From Muricea muricata (taxonomy: Eukaryota > Cnidaria > Anthozoa > Malacalcyonacea > Plexauridae): DNA of 64,000 nt. The position numbers and the translations under genes are program-made. Shown one piece after another: positions 47,520 to 57,922 of this stretch (positions are counted from its first letter, which is position 1; every line of letters begins with the position of its first letter). A model generated the notes under the pieces. The model was not told where the DNA came from, made no database searches, and worked only from the letters and a program-made list of their open reading frames with translations. The DNA is taken from the NCBI GenBank assembly GCA_963855995.1, contig OY979721.1:4216001-4280000 (forward strand). The letters are read 5' to 3'.

Positions 47520-50500
47520 GGATTATCATAATTATGATCATGATCATCATGATCATGATCATGATCACCATGATCATTATGATGATGATGATGATGATGA
47601 TATTGATGATGATGATGATGATCATCATCATCATCCGACTATATACTTGCTTTTCCTGTTCAACAGGTCTGACTTGGAACTTCAGTTCAAATGTTATCAC
47701 CACGAAGAAAAGCAACAGCACACCAACTGGCCAGCGTCCGTCTCCGTCAGTGTCAACGCAACACCGTTGACTATCGAAAGGGTACGTTTAGTAATACTAT
47801 TCAACAGCAAAAAACGAACAACCTTTTCTGGCCTGATGAAAACTGTCTTGAACAGTGTTTTGCTGCCAACATTGTTCAATGTTGTCAACGATATTGTTCA
47901 GCATTGTTGATCCTGAATTAGCCTGCAATCGGCTTAACAATGCTGAATAATATTGTTGACAACATTGAACAATCTGGGCAGCAAAACATTGTTGAAGCCT
48001 GTTTTCATCAGCCCAGAACAAGTTGTTCGTTGCTTGCTGTGTATGTTTAAGGCTTAAAAAAGCGCAAGTCAAGACAGGCCTGTAGCAGACATCAAGCTGT
48101 GTAGGGGCTTGCTGACTTGTGACAACAAGCCTGCAAGCTTGTTAAGCTCAAGGTGTTACGGCAGTTTCATATTCGGCTGTTTGTGTATCGTTAATCATAG
48201 ACAATCAAAAGATTAAAGAATGGACTGGAAACGCAAGCTAAAGCGTCAATGTTGCTGACGCGACATCCGTGATAATGCCTGATATGCTATACTTTAAAAC
48301 CCTGTAACTTCACTTTAAATATACTTCAGGACTTTCTATTTACGTATTTTAAACAAGAACGGCAATGTCTACGCAACTATCGACTTTTAAAATTCTTCAT
48401 GGATATAACAAAGCTAAAACCCAACGCTGAATGTTTGCGTTCTTTTTGACTACAGAAATGTCGACATTGTTGTTGTTGAAAAAGGTTTACGGAAACATTA
48501 AATGGTGATTTTCCGCCTTGTTTATTTCTCTGAAAAGTTTTAAAAGTCGTTAGTTGCATTCACAATTCTGTTCTTGTTTAAAATATGTAAATACGGAGTC
48601 CTGAAATGTATTTAAAGTGAAGTTACAGGGTTCCAAAGTTAAGCGTGTATCACGGATGTCGCGTAAACTTTAGCTTGCCTTTCCAGTCCATTCCTTAGAT
48701 TTTCTATGCGTTAATCAATTCTAAACCAAGTCGTATTTGGTTCGTTCAGGGAGATAACAAAACTTCTCATAAACCTCTTCATCTCAAGAACGTTTGTCGA
48801 CCAGGTCGCAACACGATTCAAATCACCGTCACTGCTTGTTGCTGTGTAAGTATTTAGGTTTTCATCTGTCTAGAGATATCCAGTATAAATCAAGTTAGCT
48901 TACGTTAGGTTTCCTCTTGTAGTAACACAGGATCAATAAGAGATGATCCTACTGGACCTCTAGGAAAAACAGTTTAGAACTGACAGAGCTATTCAGTATA
49001 AATAAAGTTGGTTTAGTAATGCCATGGGGCTTAATAATATGTCCTGTATTTTTCAGTCTCACTTGTTTGTACTACAATTGGTCCACCGTCCATCAGTAAA
49101 GTCAATACTTGATGGTCTCTTAACAAAACGGCTTCTTCCAGCAGCCCATTGTATATCAAAAAGTAAGTATTGTTTTACCCTGTGCGCTAGTCTGTCTGTC
49201 AGTAACTCGCATTAATGGTCGCTTTCTTGTTCTTGCAGTCAAACAACACTTTGCCTCGCCGCAAAATGTCGGAGTTAATGACGACGGAGTTGAACAAACC
49301 GCTATTAAAGTATCGTTGAAATGTCCGATCACTCAACGACGAATTACGTTGCCTGCCCGAGGACACGATTGTAGGCATATACAGGTATGTTTTCATCACG
49401 TTCATTACCAACACCCCTCACTATTGTCGTCTTCAGACTACGAACACAAGAGCGACTATATTTATTCTTCATCTTTTGTAATCTTCTATTGTAGTGTTTT
49501 GATCTTGAATCATACCTGAAATTGAATGCCGAACGAGGCAGTTGGAAATGTCCGGTGTGCAAGTATGTGTTTATTATTGAAGTAACGCTTGAAAACAGCT
49601 AATGGAGAAGGCATTGTCATTGTCGATCTATTGCTATTGACATTGTCGATCTCTTTTCGAATTTATCATCAATTTGTTTTTTTTAGCAAAACTGCAGTGC
49701 TGGAGCTACTTGAAGTCGATCAGTACATGTGGGGAATTCTGTCAACTTTGGCAAAGTAAGTCAGTGATTTGCTTGGAAAATTTCCAAAACAAACAGGAAT
49801 TTATGTTTTTGTCAACTTTGACAAAGTAAGTCAGTGATTTGCCTGGAAAATTTCCGAAACAAACAGGAATTTATGGTTTTTTAATCAGAATTGCTTCAAC
49901 TTGCTGTTTGCAGACTTGCTGCAAGTTCTTGAAACAACTTGCATCGGGCTTGTGGACAAATAGTTTTGACAATGAACATGCATTAAGCCTGTTGACAACT
50001 TGCAGCAGACTTGTTATCATCATGCTGGAGCAAGCGATGCTAAAGCATCCTGGTATCGGCTTGATGACTGCGAGGCAACAAGCCCGCAGCAGACTTGCTT
50101 CAACTTGCACGTCTCTGGTTGTCTTGTTTTAAGCTGAAATTGTATGCAGCAATTGTAATTTCCTTAGATAGTTTAACGGACAATCCCCAATTAACCTCTC
50201 TGCTTTAGTAATCCCTCTAATTATTAATTCCTTGTGCTTAAGCCTAACTCTTTTTAAGTCCCTTCTTGTGAGAGATTGTGAGAGCTGAGAAGCAAGAATT
50301 TACCCGGTCAAACGAGAGCACGAGTTACACGAGAGTTGATGAGAATTGATAAGCGAGAGTTTGTTCACGTGCTTGTCCAGTGAGAACAAGAGCTACATGA
50401 AGGATGATAATAGTTGTATGAGAGTCTTTGCAAGAGAGCCAATGTTGCATGAGTGGTATTGAGAGCTAGCACGTGAGAGTTTTCTTGCTCCAGTTAATGA

Positions 50501-52505
50501 ATCTACGAGAGTTGATGAGAGCTGAGAAGCGATAGTTAACTGGATGTTGCTTACTCCCGCCAATGTTCAAACCGGTTCGACACGAGCGTAAGTTGCACCT
50601 CTCATCAACTCTTATTTTCGTTTGTCCCGGGTTTAAGACATATTATTATAATTATAGATCCGAAAGAATGACAGGACAAATGTGAGTAACACCCCTTTGT
50701 GCCCCTCTTTGTCCCCTCTGCACTGCCCTACCTTGCCTGTCCGATGTGTGTAACTACACTGATAAAATTATTTAATTTTAGTTCCGGGACAGAAGAAATT
50801 ACGATTAATCCAAACAGCCAGTGGGTTCCAGTGCCTGTGAAGCTCGACATCAAAGAAGAAGGTAAGTATCGGAGTTCTCGTTATGTAAATGAACCGAAAT
50901 ATTTTACTGCAGTTTCAAGTGATGCGCGACCACCCAACGCAAAATGCTCGACAGCAATAGTTGTTTTTGACATTTGAGCGCCGTCGATAATTTAATATTA
51001 GAGTCGTCACAAATGAAAAAGCTGTCAAATTCGAATTTACAGAGAGAGAGAATATTTCAAAATAAACAATTATTTTTGACCAAAAAGCACGGGAAACCAA
51101 GCTGTTTTTCGCTCGCTGAGACACGGAATCAAAACGTTTATTTCTCCTTCGGTTTAGGTTTATCAAAGAACTCTTTGCAGCTATCGTCCAAAAGTCTTGC
51201 TAATGTTCAAATCCAGACTTATAAATTTTACATTCTGCATAAAACCTTTTGAAATGGCTTACATTCTGCGGTACAGCCTTTTGAAATGTTTTACATTTTT
51301 CGTTTACCCCTAGGGAATCCTGCAAAACGGCTGAAAACATGCGACAACGCCCCTGGCCCTATAAACAGCCCTCCTATTAACAGTAGAGGGGCTTACCTCC
51401 CTTCGTTACCCCCTCCTGTCAGTATGCCGTCCGCAGGCGGTGGTAATCCGACGGACACAATAAAAACATCCAACCCCAACACGCCGATGCTTGGACCCAG
51501 CAACAGTAGTGGAAATATAAGCAATCAAGGTACGTGATAGTTCGCGTAACCTATAAGAAGGCAGCGAATGGTGATTAACTTTAGTAAAATTTGCTGTTAG
51601 TAACACTGGATCAGCGCAACTTAACCGCTAGCAAGAATAGAGCTGTCCAGTATAAAAGAAGTTAATTAGTTCAGTTCCTCCTGTTGTAACACTGATCATC
51701 AAGAGATTATTGTTTCTTGGTTTAGGAACCTCCTCTAGGAACACTGGATCAATACGAGATTATCCTTACTAGACCTTTGATAGAACCTTAGAACTTGTAG
51801 AGCTCTCCAGTATAAATAAAGTTAGTTTAGTTTAGGTTGATTTTCAAAGAATTCAAGCACTTGTGTTTTATGTAGTGTTTTGCGGGTATCAAGGCTCGTC
51901 TACAAGGCCCTTTATTTGAGTCAATAATCATGAATTATTTATATTGAGTGATTTAAATCTGACAATTTAACAATTCATTTCAGGTGAGAAGCCGGTTACG
52001 AGTCCAACAGCACATATTGGTCAGGTTCCGACGCCTATTCCAATGGTGTCCAGCCCACATACTCCACAACCAGTGATCTCAACAGCGAATATCACCACAA
52101 CCAACCCCAATACTCCAGTATCGACTGTTGCCGCTGGACCACATACACCGTCGCCTGCGGTTGCAAGCCCCGCAGCATGTCTGGACGGTAGCAATCTGTC
52201 AAATGATGGTGCTAAGAAACCAGAGGAAATTAGTGCTGAAGACTTTTCTGGAGGAGACCCTACAGAAGAGGTATGTGGTGTGGTAGTAGCTGGTGGTGAG
52301 GGTTGTAGGAGAAGGTTCTTGCAAGGATCAGGCTCCAAGACCTGTTCCTCTCGCTTGCAAGTTGACCTAAAACATGTATCTAACATAGGATCTAAATTAA
52401 CAACTCTCTCTTCAGGAACTTCCAGACAGCATCGATCCGTCCGATTTCCTCCCGTACTTGGAGACATCAGATCTTAGCGATGATCTTCTATCAATGTTTG
52501 ATTGA
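39295..52505 (+). CDS. ZMIZ1: ZMIZ1/tonalli-type SP-RING SUMO ligase and transcription coactivator (complete)
   Basis: Coding exons: 39295-39571, 39802-39986, 40084-40129, 40515-40662, 42779-43005, 43911-44225, 45237-45559, 46031-46072, 46496-46829, 47282-47420, 47667-47781, 48750-48845, 49057-49162, 49239-49384, 49495-49562, 49687-49755, [50658-50681], 50782-50861, 51314-51529, 51984-52270, 52416-52505. Without the bracketed microexon they join in frame to 1102 aa (human ZMIZ1 is about 1067). Order: Gly/Pro/Met-rich N-terminus; [18 protein letters not shown] helical block; [11 protein letters not shown] motif; Ala/Thr tract; Gln/Asn/Pro-rich linker; DDELRLTFP-like core; SP-RING zinc finger ([20 protein letters not shown], then CFDLESYL and WKCPVCNKTA); basic AKRLK; acidic C-terminus ending [15 protein letters not shown] proteins recruit Ubc9 and modify nuclear factors with SUMO; ZMIZ1 coactivates Notch, androgen receptor and Smad signalling. 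ZMIZ2 lacks the N-terminal helical block, so ZMIZ1/tonalli fits better. Confidence 0.95.
39621..39780 (+). mobile_element. tRNA-derived SINE in ZMIZ intron
   Basis: The head resembles a tRNA gene: an A-box-like TAGTTAGCTCAGAGCAT (39629-39645) and a consensus B box GGTTCGATTCC (39669-39679). A tRNA-unrelated body follows, to about 39780. The would-be anticodon arm does not pair well and there is no proper acceptor stem, so it is a SINE rather than a working tRNA gene. It lies between the first two coding exons, in the sense orientation. Confidence 0.72.
40195..40380 (-). repeat. ~110-bp interspersed repeat cluster D (inverted, ZMIZ intron)
   Basis: Two units in the minus orientation ('ttcttcccagaggtccagta', 'aggatgatctcttattgatc'). 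The cluster sits between exons 40084-40129 and 40515-40662. Confidence 0.75.
40690..41105 (+). repeat. 90-bp tandem repeat, about 4.5 units
   Basis: 'ttgatcatggtgggatttgt' recurs at 40721, 40811, 40901 and 40991, exactly 90 bp apart, then 84 bp later at 41075. Each unit contains 'actcaggtagattatatata' and 'gatgttctccaagtgatgtc'. Because 90 is a multiple of three, the minus strand stays open over the array; this is not evidence for a gene. Confidence 0.93.
42085..42480. mobile_element. Divergent foldback MITE (family of 48196-48708)
   Basis: Contains 'aaggatggactgggaacgc', 'tttaaacaagaacagg', 'tatggaactatcgactttta', 'cattcagcgttggtttttagc' and 'gaagttacagggttcctaag' in the same order as the complete copy, but with many differences. 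It lies in the ZMIZ intron before exon 42779-43005. Confidence 0.65.
43031..43520. mobile_element. Foldback element with GCCTGC...GCAGGC ends in ZMIZ intron
   Basis: The left arm ('agcctgcgccctcgggctta', poly-G, 'ttgaaagagcgcctgccgcc') and the right arm ('ggcggcaggcgctctttcaa', poly-C, 'taagcccgagagcgcctgct') are complementary over about 60 bp. A (GA)n run (43244-43261) is near the centre. No transposase is present. Confidence 0.75.
43519..43690 (+). repeat. 41-bp G/T-rich minisatellite
   Basis: 'tgtatttatgg(g/a)tatgatgg' recurs at 43519, 43560 and 43601 (41-bp period) and again at 43671 after a degenerate unit. It directly follows the right end of the foldback element. Confidence 0.85.
43911..44225 (+). 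CDS. ZMIZ1: ZMIZ exon carrying the Ala-Val-Ala / Thr-Ala tract
   Basis: This 315-bp exon (phase 1 at both ends) encodes a Pro/Gly/Ser-rich stretch followed by a run of eight Ala, Val, five Ala and then alternating Thr-Ala, closing with SLQDPDV. Vertebrate ZMIZ1 and ZMIZ2 carry the same A8-V-A5-(TA)n pattern followed by LQE. The DNA uses mixed GCN/ACN codons rather than a pure triplet repeat, so the tract is kept at protein level. The frame runs open into the next intron, but GTATGT at 44226 is the donor that keeps the family sequence. Confidence 0.9.
44700..45137. mobile_element. TA-type (mariner-like) MITE in ZMIZ intron
   Basis: The ends GGGCCATTTATACGAGCG and CGCTCGTATAAATGACCC are inverted repeats that continue through AAAATAAGCCGCGGCTTAAA for over 40 bp with one mismatch. 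TA flanks both sides (44698-44699 and 45138-45139). CCGCGG palindromes recur inside. It is 438 bp and non-coding. TA duplications indicate Tc1/mariner-superfamily mobilisation. Confidence 0.85.
46935..47250 (+). repeat. ~110-bp interspersed repeat cluster E (ZMIZ intron)
   Basis: About three units in the plus orientation ('agatgatccttactggacct', 'ttagaactcatagacctac' variants). It lies between exons 46496-46829 and 47282-47420. Confidence 0.75.
47421..47666 (+). repeat. ZMIZ1: ZMIZ intron made almost wholly of CAT/ATG triplet repeats
   Basis: This 246-bp intron (donor GTAGGT, acceptor CAACAG) contains a (CAT)n run (about 47451-47518), a mixed GATCAT stretch, a (GAT)n run (about 47577-47620) and again (CAT)n. 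The CAT and GAT runs are complementary, so the intron can fold back on itself. His-, Asp- and Ile/Met-rich open frames here are artefacts. Confidence 0.88.
48196..48708. mobile_element. Complete foldback MITE, type copy of its family
   Basis: Left arm 'catagacaatc...gaatggactggaaacgcaag...acatccgtgat...ccctgtaacttcactttaaa' and right arm its complement (arms about 130-170 bp). The flanking direct repeat CGTTAAT is at 48189-48195 and 48709-48715 (7 bp, 8 if a shared C is counted). Relatives lie at 16290-16646, 42085-42480 and 39150-39215. It lies between ZMIZ exons 47667-47781 and 48750-48845, ending only about 40 bp before an acceptor. Confidence 0.83.
48870..49020 (+). repeat. ~110-bp interspersed repeat cluster F (ZMIZ intron)
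   Basis: One and a half units ('ggatcaataagagatgatcc', 'tactggacctctaggaaaaa'). It ends about 40 bp before the exon at 49057. Confidence 0.75.
49239..49755 (+). CDS. ZMIZ1: ZMIZ exons encoding the SP-RING (MIZ) zinc finger
   Basis: Three exons (49239-49384, 49495-49562, 49687-49755) encode the catalytic core. The reading is [17 protein letters not shown], then [20 protein letters not shown], then [20 protein letters not shown] and QYMWGIL. The zinc-ligand pattern C...H...C..C of SP-RING (PIAS/Miz) domains is intact (GHDC, RH, KC, PVC). The hydrophobic and Trp positions that contact the E2 Ubc9 are also present. The domain is therefore expected to be active as a SUMO E3. Confidence 0.95.
50270..50640. 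repeat. Dispersed 'gagagttga' / 'CTCATGCAACTCTTG' repeat, ZMIZ intron
   Basis: Repeated words 'acgagagttgatgaga', 'agctgagaagcgagagtt' and, at the right, 'cctctcatcaactcttattt' in opposite orientation. Same family as 4083-4480 and 61080-61230. It ends shortly before the microexon. Confidence 0.5.
50658..50681 (+). CDS. ZMIZ1: Candidate 24-nt cassette microexon of ZMIZ
   Basis: 'attatag|ATCCGAAAGAATGACAGGAC...|gtgagt' has good acceptor and donor signals and is 24 nt long, in the same phase (2) as its neighbours. Inclusion would insert eight residues (reading K-SERMTGQ-I) right after the SP-RING exon. Skipping gives [13 protein letters not shown], which matches vertebrate spacing. Optional inclusion is inferred, not shown. 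Confidence 0.5.
51595..51840 (+). repeat. ~110-bp interspersed repeat cluster G (ZMIZ intron)
   Basis: Two degraded units ('aacactggatcaatacgaga', 'ttatccttactagacctttg', 'ctctccagtataaataaagt'). The cluster lies in the intron after exon 51314-51529. Confidence 0.7.
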
Positions 52506-53350
52506 CATTCGCAAAAAGACAACGGTATACAATATCGTATTTTATTATTCCGGCGGCCTGAGTTGCTTTCCCTTCAAATGATCGGCCTTCGTTCATTGTG
52601 CAAAGCAAAGTGTCGACGAAGTATCCTCAGAGACCTTCACCATGTGCCTCGCTTAATATCAAAGCGGTCAGCATGAACTCCGGTCACTCAGAGCAGAGCC
52701 AGACGCGGCAGATTTGATGCAAGTTGTGCATTTTACCAGTTTGATGCAAGTTTTGTCATTATGATTTTGTGAATTTAGTATCACAAAATCATACTGACAT
52801 TTATATTGACTATGCAAACGTACAATGAACTTATTGGTGCAAGTTGCATGGAGTCTGGGAAAATCAGACTTAATGCAAGTTTTGGATTTTACTGGCTTAG
52901 TGCAAGTTTGTCGTTAAATTGTACCAAACCACCAGTGACATCACTACCGGGGTAATAACAGCCCCCCCCCCCCTGTTCTATGTTCTCAAAGTATTGTCTA
53001 AGTGTTCTTTGATGCAGAAAACATGTTTGTCTTGTGATCTTGACGTGTCTCAAACAAATCTCTTATGAAATGCCCTGCTAGGCTGATCGGAAGTTACGAG
53101 GAATTTTTAAAAGTGTTTGAGCTTTGTGAGTTCAGTTTTTGAAGGGATTGTATATTCAGGCCATGTAGAAACATTGTAAATAATAACCTTGCCCCAGCAA
53201 GGATCGCTGTTCTGCGCACCGCGCACGACATATTACTGTAGGAGAAAGGTAGTTTTATTATTAGAAAAGGTTTAAGTTATTTTTAGCAGGGATAGACGAG
53301 TATTTAACCTATTTTAATATATAGTATATATATATAAATATATTGGCTCC
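52506..53350 (+). other. ZMIZ1: ZMIZ 3' UTR / downstream flank
   Basis: Follows the TGA at 52503-52505. It contains a 'gatgcaagtt(t/g)' dispersed repeat (52690-52930) and a poly-C run (52962-52973). No canonical AATAAA hexamer stands out, so the transcript end is not assigned. Confidence 0.4.
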
Positions 53351-53362
53351 CCGTCAACCATT

Positions 53363-53795
<433 letters not shown>

Positions 53796-56500
53796 AAGAC
53801 AGCACATCCAGCTTTGACAATGAAAGGAACTCCTTTGGTTGTCTATGCTTCCAGTTATATGGAAAAAGTTGTTAGTGGTTTCGTCCAATAATATTTCGCC
53901 CGAGTGCTTTTATCCAACCACAATGTCCGATGACCAAGCATTCACAGCGATTTTTGAAACTGGATTTTGCGAATGAATTAAATCATGGCCTTCAACCAAG
54001 CGGAGGCAAAGGTGAAAATGCTCTTGTGCAAGAATAACTTAAACCCACGATTGGGTAAACTATTGACAAATATGCAAAGCGTTTATGTTAGCCAAAACGA
54101 ATTAAACCCATAGATTCGTAGACGCGATGGAATGAAGTAACTAATATATACACCCTGTCAATATTTTGCAATATCTTTCACTGGGCTTAGTACTAGGCCA
54201 CTGAAATTGTAGCAATTGGTGTTTTAATTAGTAGGAGAGGGGGGGGGGGGCTAGGACGCCCTGTGGATCTTGGTTAGGTCTGCATTCTCTAAGAACATTT
54301 TGCAGCGATCGTTGAAAATGCTAAAATTTTGAAAAAAAATTTCGTTGCTCCACCTCCTTGCCAGAAACTTGGTCGAAGGCCATACAGTGACCTAAAATGC
54401 ATTATAGTGATTTATGGACTATTAACGAGTATTTTAAATACTATTAAATGTTTTCTATGTACAATCAAAATTATGTAAATAGTCTTGATAGTTCTATTAT
54501 GTTTTTGCTAAAACAGCGAATATTCTCGGCGAGTAATCTCTAGGTTCAACATAATTGTTTGTCTGTGACGTTAAATGCATCAGTGGTTCATAATCAGCTA
54601 ATGAGACAAAGTAGATGTTCTATTTAGACTGTTTTCCCGCTGACCGTAACTTCGTCACAACCTTGTTACCTGTTTTAGAACTAGAACTGGGAACAAGCAG
54701 TGTGTGAATCGTAAGCATTTTCTCCTAACCCGGTCGTAATTCCATGTTCTCTGTACGCGAAATTAAATCTTAATCCAAGCGTAAATCTAATCAAATATTT
54801 AAATCTTCAATCCATCAACGTTAAAACATGACAAATAAAACGTTGGTTAGAGTTAGGGTTAGGGCTTGGATTAAGATTTATATTCGCCATACCTAGAACA
54901 TGGAATTTTAGCCCTAGCTGTCTCTCAAATGTTGCCGAATTTTTGCGCTTGGTGTTTGCTTTTTATGTCATTTATTTCAAAATATTTTTTGCGTCAGACG
55001 GGAGCTAGGATGTGTAGATTTTAAATATGTACTCAAACGTTTAGCATTTTAAATAGTGTAGAAATATTATGTCTATAGTAGATGAAAAAGATTACTATTG
55101 TAAACTTAGTAAAGTAAATATTAAATACGATTTGTGTGGTCATCAATTCTGATTTATATTGCGATCAGCCCGGGTTCTTTAACTCCAGTGGCTGAGGCTT
55201 TAGTTGATCTTTTAAAACAAAAGTCATCACTGTTTGATTCGTTCTTTAGAAAACCAATATTGTTTGTCATGGTTATAAACAATCACTCACAAGGCCTGTT
55301 TGGATTCCCTTTCAGTCAAATTACAGTACAGCTTCTGACATCTTCACTTCTCACTCCAGATGCATATTCAGCTCAAAAGCTTTGCTAAATCGGAATTCGT
55401 GTCGAACGATCTTATATAAGAACGATCAAGAACCAATAAAACTACAGCATTCCAGAAGTGCAGCCAATCAGAAAAGGGAACGGTATCCCGCTTGATTAAT
55501 AGTTTTCACGAGGCTTGTGCCGTTTGAATTTTATTTTTATTTTACGACCATTTTGGGCACAATAAAGCATAGAAAACTGTTTTCATTACACCAGGAGAAA
55601 CGTACAGGTAAGGTTTAATTGTTCATGCGTTTTTTCAACGTATTTTGAAGAAATTTGCGAGCACACGCGAAGCGAAGGAACCTTCGTCTTCGACTACGGT
55701 TTAGATAAGTGAACTATATAACCTATAGACAAATTCAGCTTGAATGAATGTTTCTGTCTGTTATTGCATTTTCTGGATGAAAAAGTGTCATTTAAACGTG
55801 AAACTGAGTGGAAATCGTTGCTTGGTTCTCAATATATTTATTACAAGTTGCAAAATATTATAAATTTGTTAGCCCCGGTGTTTATCATCAACAAATGTTC
55901 GATATTTTGTTAGAGTGCGAATCTTATTAACTTACTTTGATTGTTGAAACATCTTAAATACGTGCTTATTTTGGCCGTTTTATAATATATTGGGACAAAA
56001 TTTTACACAAGTCGAACATTCACAAAGCTTATTGAAGAAATGTAGTAATTTGTAGGTCCCACAACGTTTGTGAAGTACTAAAGTGGAAATTGGTTTCGCT
56101 TCACAGACAAGAAAAATGAGCAGGTACGATTTAATATTTATGGGAGGTTTTGAGACATTAAAAACGAGCGAACAGCTAGTCTATTTGATTCATGGCCGTA
56201 CTTTTTCCTCGTGTAAAATCGACTTCTGGAGCATGACCAGGCATTAGAAGTTATTTTTTATGCAGTAATCATGCAAAATAGTGTAAGAAGTCGCTCTCAA
56301 TTCCCAAAGGCAAACGATCCTGCGCTTCACAAGAATATTTGAACCAGCCAAGATTTCATGCACCCAATGTATATTTTACGTCTTTTTGCGTTCAACGTAG
56401 TGCTTAAGGCACTCAAATTTTAACAATAGAACATTTCAATCGTTTACCTTTAATTTTTCGGAGACACCCGCTATTGCTTACGATACAATATACAATTGTA
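53796..56500. other. Intergenic region; possible promoter near 55.4-55.6 kb
   Basis: No gene is supported. A poly-G tract lies at about 54238-54250. Near 55390-55612 there are a CCAAT box (GCCAATCAG near 55464), a short AT-rich segment and a donor-like CGTACAG|GTAAGG at 55611, the arrangement of a promoter with a non-coding exon. No downstream coding exon could be tied to it. Confidence 0.3.
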
Positions 56501-56809
56501 ATTGAGCGCGCGCCTGCTTTTTGAATAAAGAAGGTTATTACGAGAAATTAAAAACCGGCGAAAAACAAGCCAATATGGTCTCCCGAGCATATGAACAAGT
56601 TAAAAGCCACGGTAAAAAAGTTACAGATGAACAAAAACCTCTCCTTAGGCTTTATATTAACGAGAGAGAATTTCATTTCAAAAATACTTCAAATTTAGAT
56701 AATATGTTTGTTTATATTTATGAGAGAACATTGTGGGGAACAGTATTAGAATTAAGCTAGTAAATCAAATTCAAAATGTAAACGAAGCGTTTATTTTACA
56801 TGACATGTT

Positions 56810-57160
56810 TTTACATCTGATAAACATGAACTGCGAGTATTTTAAAAGGCTTCAAAAAAGACGCATTTTAACCCATCTTGCTTTGTGTATTTACGAAGAA
56901 ATTTCCAATATAGATGTTGTCAACTCGAGAAGTATTAATGAGAGTTTTTGAGCTGCATTGCTAATTCATGACAAAAAACACGCAGATTTTCAAAAAAACT
57001 TTTGTCATGGCTTTCCTGGACTAAAATAGATGTTTTTGAAGCCATTTTAAGTACTCGCAATTCGTGTTTTATAAGATATAAAACACTCGTCTGCGCCTCT
57101 CGTTTTATAATCAGACAAAGCAGCTCCTGCTTATATTTTGACTGAAGCACTGCTTAAAGT
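56810..57160. repeat. Inverted repeat with 'TGCGAGTATTTTAAA' arms
   Basis: 'ataaacatgaactgcgagta' and 'ggcttcaaaaaagacgcatt' (from 56818) are mirrored at 57030-57090 ('gaagccattttaagtactcg', 'caattcgtgttttataaga'). A third, direct copy lies at 58980-59130. It is probably a foldback MITE with degraded ends. Confidence 0.55.
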
Positions 57161-57922
57161 ACAGAAGAAATAAGTCATAGTTTGTAGTTTCTTTCCCTAC
57201 CAAATCATATAAAATATATAGATAAAAGAACTATACAAGTACGAAGCCAAGTGAGTAGAACGACCAGGAATAAAGAATTGTCAAGGATTGTCGAGTTGCA
57301 CTCAGATAATTATAAGCAATTGAAATTAAGGAAATAAATACAGTCGAACCTCTATTAAGCGGCCCTCCATTAAGCGGCCACTCTCTATTGAACGGCCACA
57401 TGTCGAAGTCCCAAAAATATTTAGTATATATTATTAAAGATAAGACGTCCATTGAACGGCCACCTCTATTAAGTGGCCGCGGCCACCTTTGAGTGGTCCC
57501 AAACAGCGTTTTTTTAATAATTATAACCTCCTTTAAACGGTTAGCCATGAGTTTTTCAAACACAGTTTTCACCATAATTCAACGGCAAAAAATCTGTTGA
57601 CATTTTAATCAACACGTGTCCCTTAACATATCGTTTAACAGTAATCTAATTTTAAAATATTGTCTAACAAATATTTAAGTTTCCGTTTCTTTAATTTAGT
57701 TTACTTTAGCACCAAATGCCTCTTTCTGTAGCTTATCTTTCAGCCAACTTGTTGAAAATGCATCTCCCAGAAATTGATATTCACACGGAATTTTTGCAAA
57801 CCATAGCCACTGCCTCTATTTACTAGTTTGCCTTTGATAACAACTTTTCCAATGTTTAACGCTCATTTTAGAAACTTTGTGAGCCAGATAGATTGCCATT
57901 AGTTTAGGAGCATGTTAATGAC

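Noticed and set aside
47434-47910. Poly-His/poly-Asp frame
   Set aside because: Runs through a triplet-repeat intron into ZMIZ exon 47667-47781; only the exon part is real.
54836-54870. Telomere-like TTAGGG repeats
   Set aside because: Only about two imperfect units ('gttagggttaggg'); within expectation for chance.
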